5,496 bases of DNA from DASUMP01 sp036277635 (lineage in GTDB: Bacteria > Actinomycetota > Acidimicrobiia > IMCC26256 > PALSA-610), in assembly GCA_036277635.1 (NCBI GenBank), contig DASUMP010000046.1:1-5496 (forward strand). The letters are read 5' to 3'. Under the pieces are notes generated by a model, which was given only the letters and a program-made list of their open reading frames with translations, did no database searches and was not told where the DNA came from. How positions within the stretch are numbered: the stretch's first letter is position 1; every line of letters begins with the position of its first letter. The position numbers and the translations under genes are program-made. This document shows, one piece after another, positions 4,360 through 5,496 of the stretch.

Positions 4360-5496
4360 CCGAACCCACCGACGACGTCGGCTTCGAGACGCTCGCCATC
4401 CACGCGGGTCAAGAGCCGGATCCCACGACGGGCGCGGTCGTGGTGCCGATCCATGCGACCTCGACGTTCGCGCAGGACGGCGTCGGCGGCACGCGCGGCG
4501 GCTACGAGTACTCGCGCTCCGCGAACCCCACGCGCACCGCGCTCGAGACGTGCATCGCCGCGCTCGAGGCCGGCACCGTCGGCCTCGCGTTCGCGTCGGG
4601 CCTCGCCGCCGAGGACACGGTGCTGCGCACGGTGTGCGCGCCCGGCGATCACGTGGTGATCCCCGACGACGCGTACGGCGGCACGTACCGGCTCGTCGCT
4701 CGCGTCCTCGATCGCTGGGGGCTCACCTTCAGCGCCGCGCCCGTCTCCGATGTGGATGCGGTGCGCGCCGCGTGCACCGACCGCACGAGGGTCGTGTGGT
4801 GCGAGACGCCCACGAACCCGCTGCTCGCGATCGCCGACATCGCCGCGCTGGCCGAGGTCGCGCACGACGCGGGCGCGTTGCTCGTCGTCGACAACACGTT
4901 CGCGTCGCCGTACCTGCAACGCCCGCTCGAGCTCGGCGCCGACGTGGTCGTCCACTCCACCACGAAGTACCTCGGCGGTCACTCAGACGTCGTCGGCGGC
5001 GCGCTCGTCGTGCGCGATCCCGAGCTCGGTGAGCGGCTGCGCTTCCACCAGAACGCGATGGGCGCGGTCGCGGGTCCGTTCGACAGCTGGCTCGTGCTGC
5101 GCGGGATCAAGACGCTCGCGGTGCGCATGGACCGCCACTGCGACAACGCCGAGCGTGTCGTCGACCTGCTGCGCGCGCACCCGGCCGTCAGCCGCGTGTA
5201 CTACCCGGGTCTCACCGACGACCCCGGGCACGCGCTCGCGAGCCGGCAGATGCGCCGCTTCGGCGGCATGGTGAGCTTCCAGGTGCGCGGCGGCGAGGCG
5301 GCAGCACTCGCGGTGTGCGAGCGCGCTCGTGTGTTCACGCTCGCCGAGTCGCTCGGCGGCGTCGAGTCGCTCATCGAGCACCCCGCCCGCATGACGCACG
5401 CGAGCGCGGCCGGCTCCCCGCTCGAGGTCCCCGCCGACCTCGTCCGCCTCTCCGTCGGCATCGAGACCGTCGACGACCTCCTCGCCGACCTCACCA
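4356..5496 (+). CDS. Cystathionine gamma-synthase/gamma-lyase (3' end cut by window edge)
   Basis: An open frame of 380 codons runs to the window edge without a stop; family members are about 380-390 residues, so only a few are missing. It is a Cys/Met-metabolism PLP enzyme (fold type I). Seen: ETLAIHAGQEPDPTTGAVVVP (11-31), YEYSRSANPTR (50-60), FASGLAA (79-85), ETPTNPLL (150-157), VVDNTFASPYLQRP (177-190), STTKYLGGHSD (201-211) with PLP lysine K204, and LAESLGGVESLIEHPARMTHAS (329-350). Role: either cleaves cystathionine to cysteine, ammonia and 2-oxobutyrate (gamma-lyase), or forms cystathionine from O-acyl-homoserine and cysteine (gamma-synthase). E331 matches the Glu shared by both and argues against methionine gamma-lyase. 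Pairing with cbs favours cysteine production, but actinobacterial homologues in this position are often named metB, so no symbol is given. The ATG overlaps the cbs stop; GGCGG 6 bases upstream is a weak ribosome site. Confidence 0.93.
   Translation, partial: MTEPTDDVGFETLAIHAGQEPDPTTGAVVVPIHATSTFAQDGVGGTRGGYEYSRSANPTRTALETCIAALEAGTVGLAFASGLAAEDTVLRTVCAPGDHVVIPDDAYGGTYRLVARVLDRWGLTFSAAPVSDVDAVRAACTDRTRVVWCETPTNPLLAIADIAALAEVAHDAGALLVVDNTFASPYLQRPLELGADVVVHSTTKYLGGHSDVVGGALVVRDPELGERLRFHQNAMGAVAGPFDSWLVLRGIKTLAVRMDRHCDNAERVVDLLRAHPAVSRVYYPGLTDDPGHALASRQMRRFGGMVSFQVRGGEAAALAVCERARVFTLAESLGGVESLIEHPARMTHASAAGSPLEVPADLVRLSVGIETVDDLLADLT

Overview
This is a high-GC window (about 70% by eye) with strong G/C bias at third codon positions, tight gene packing and few Shine-Dalgarno sites. 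Together with a cystathionine beta-synthase carrying a CBS-domain pair followed directly by a metB/mccB-type gene, this points to an actinobacterium, possibly a deep-branching or environmental lineage such as Acidimicrobiia. The lineage is an inference, since no rRNA or other marker gene is present.

Layout: two genes run leftward and five run rightward from a 73-base divergent gap (1435-1507). Leftward are a 344-residue protein of unknown function (400-1434), with coiled-coil-like helices and a possible degenerate ATPase core, and then a PIG-L/LmbE-type metal-dependent deacetylase that runs off the left edge (1-362). Rightward are an isocitrate lyase/PEP mutase superfamily enzyme (1508-2323), a VapBC-type toxin-antitoxin pair (AbrB-fold antitoxin 2338-2568, PIN-domain toxin 2565-2948), cystathionine beta-synthase (2983-4359), and a cystathionine gamma-synthase/gamma-lyase (4356 to the right edge). 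The last lacks only its final few residues.

The cbs and metB/mccB-type genes overlap by 4 bases and together form a transsulfuration unit: cbs condenses homocysteine and serine to cystathionine, and the next enzyme either cleaves cystathionine to cysteine or makes it from an activated homoserine. The vapB and vapC genes also overlap by 4 bases. The pair sits between two metabolic genes, with 14 bases on its left and 34 on its right.

The most distinctive non-coding signal is an AT-rich patch at 2322-2345, just after the stop codon of the lyase/mutase gene. A TATACT -10 box lies 7 bases before the likely vapB ATG with no ribosome binding site between them, and it is embedded in a 9-base imperfect inverted repeat that reaches across the start codon. 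This looks like an autoregulated leaderless promoter. The lyase/mutase gene has a TANNNT box at the same 7-base distance from its ATG. No RNA genes, insertion sequences, CRISPR arrays or convincing terminators were found, and no stretch over 300 bases lacks a gene.
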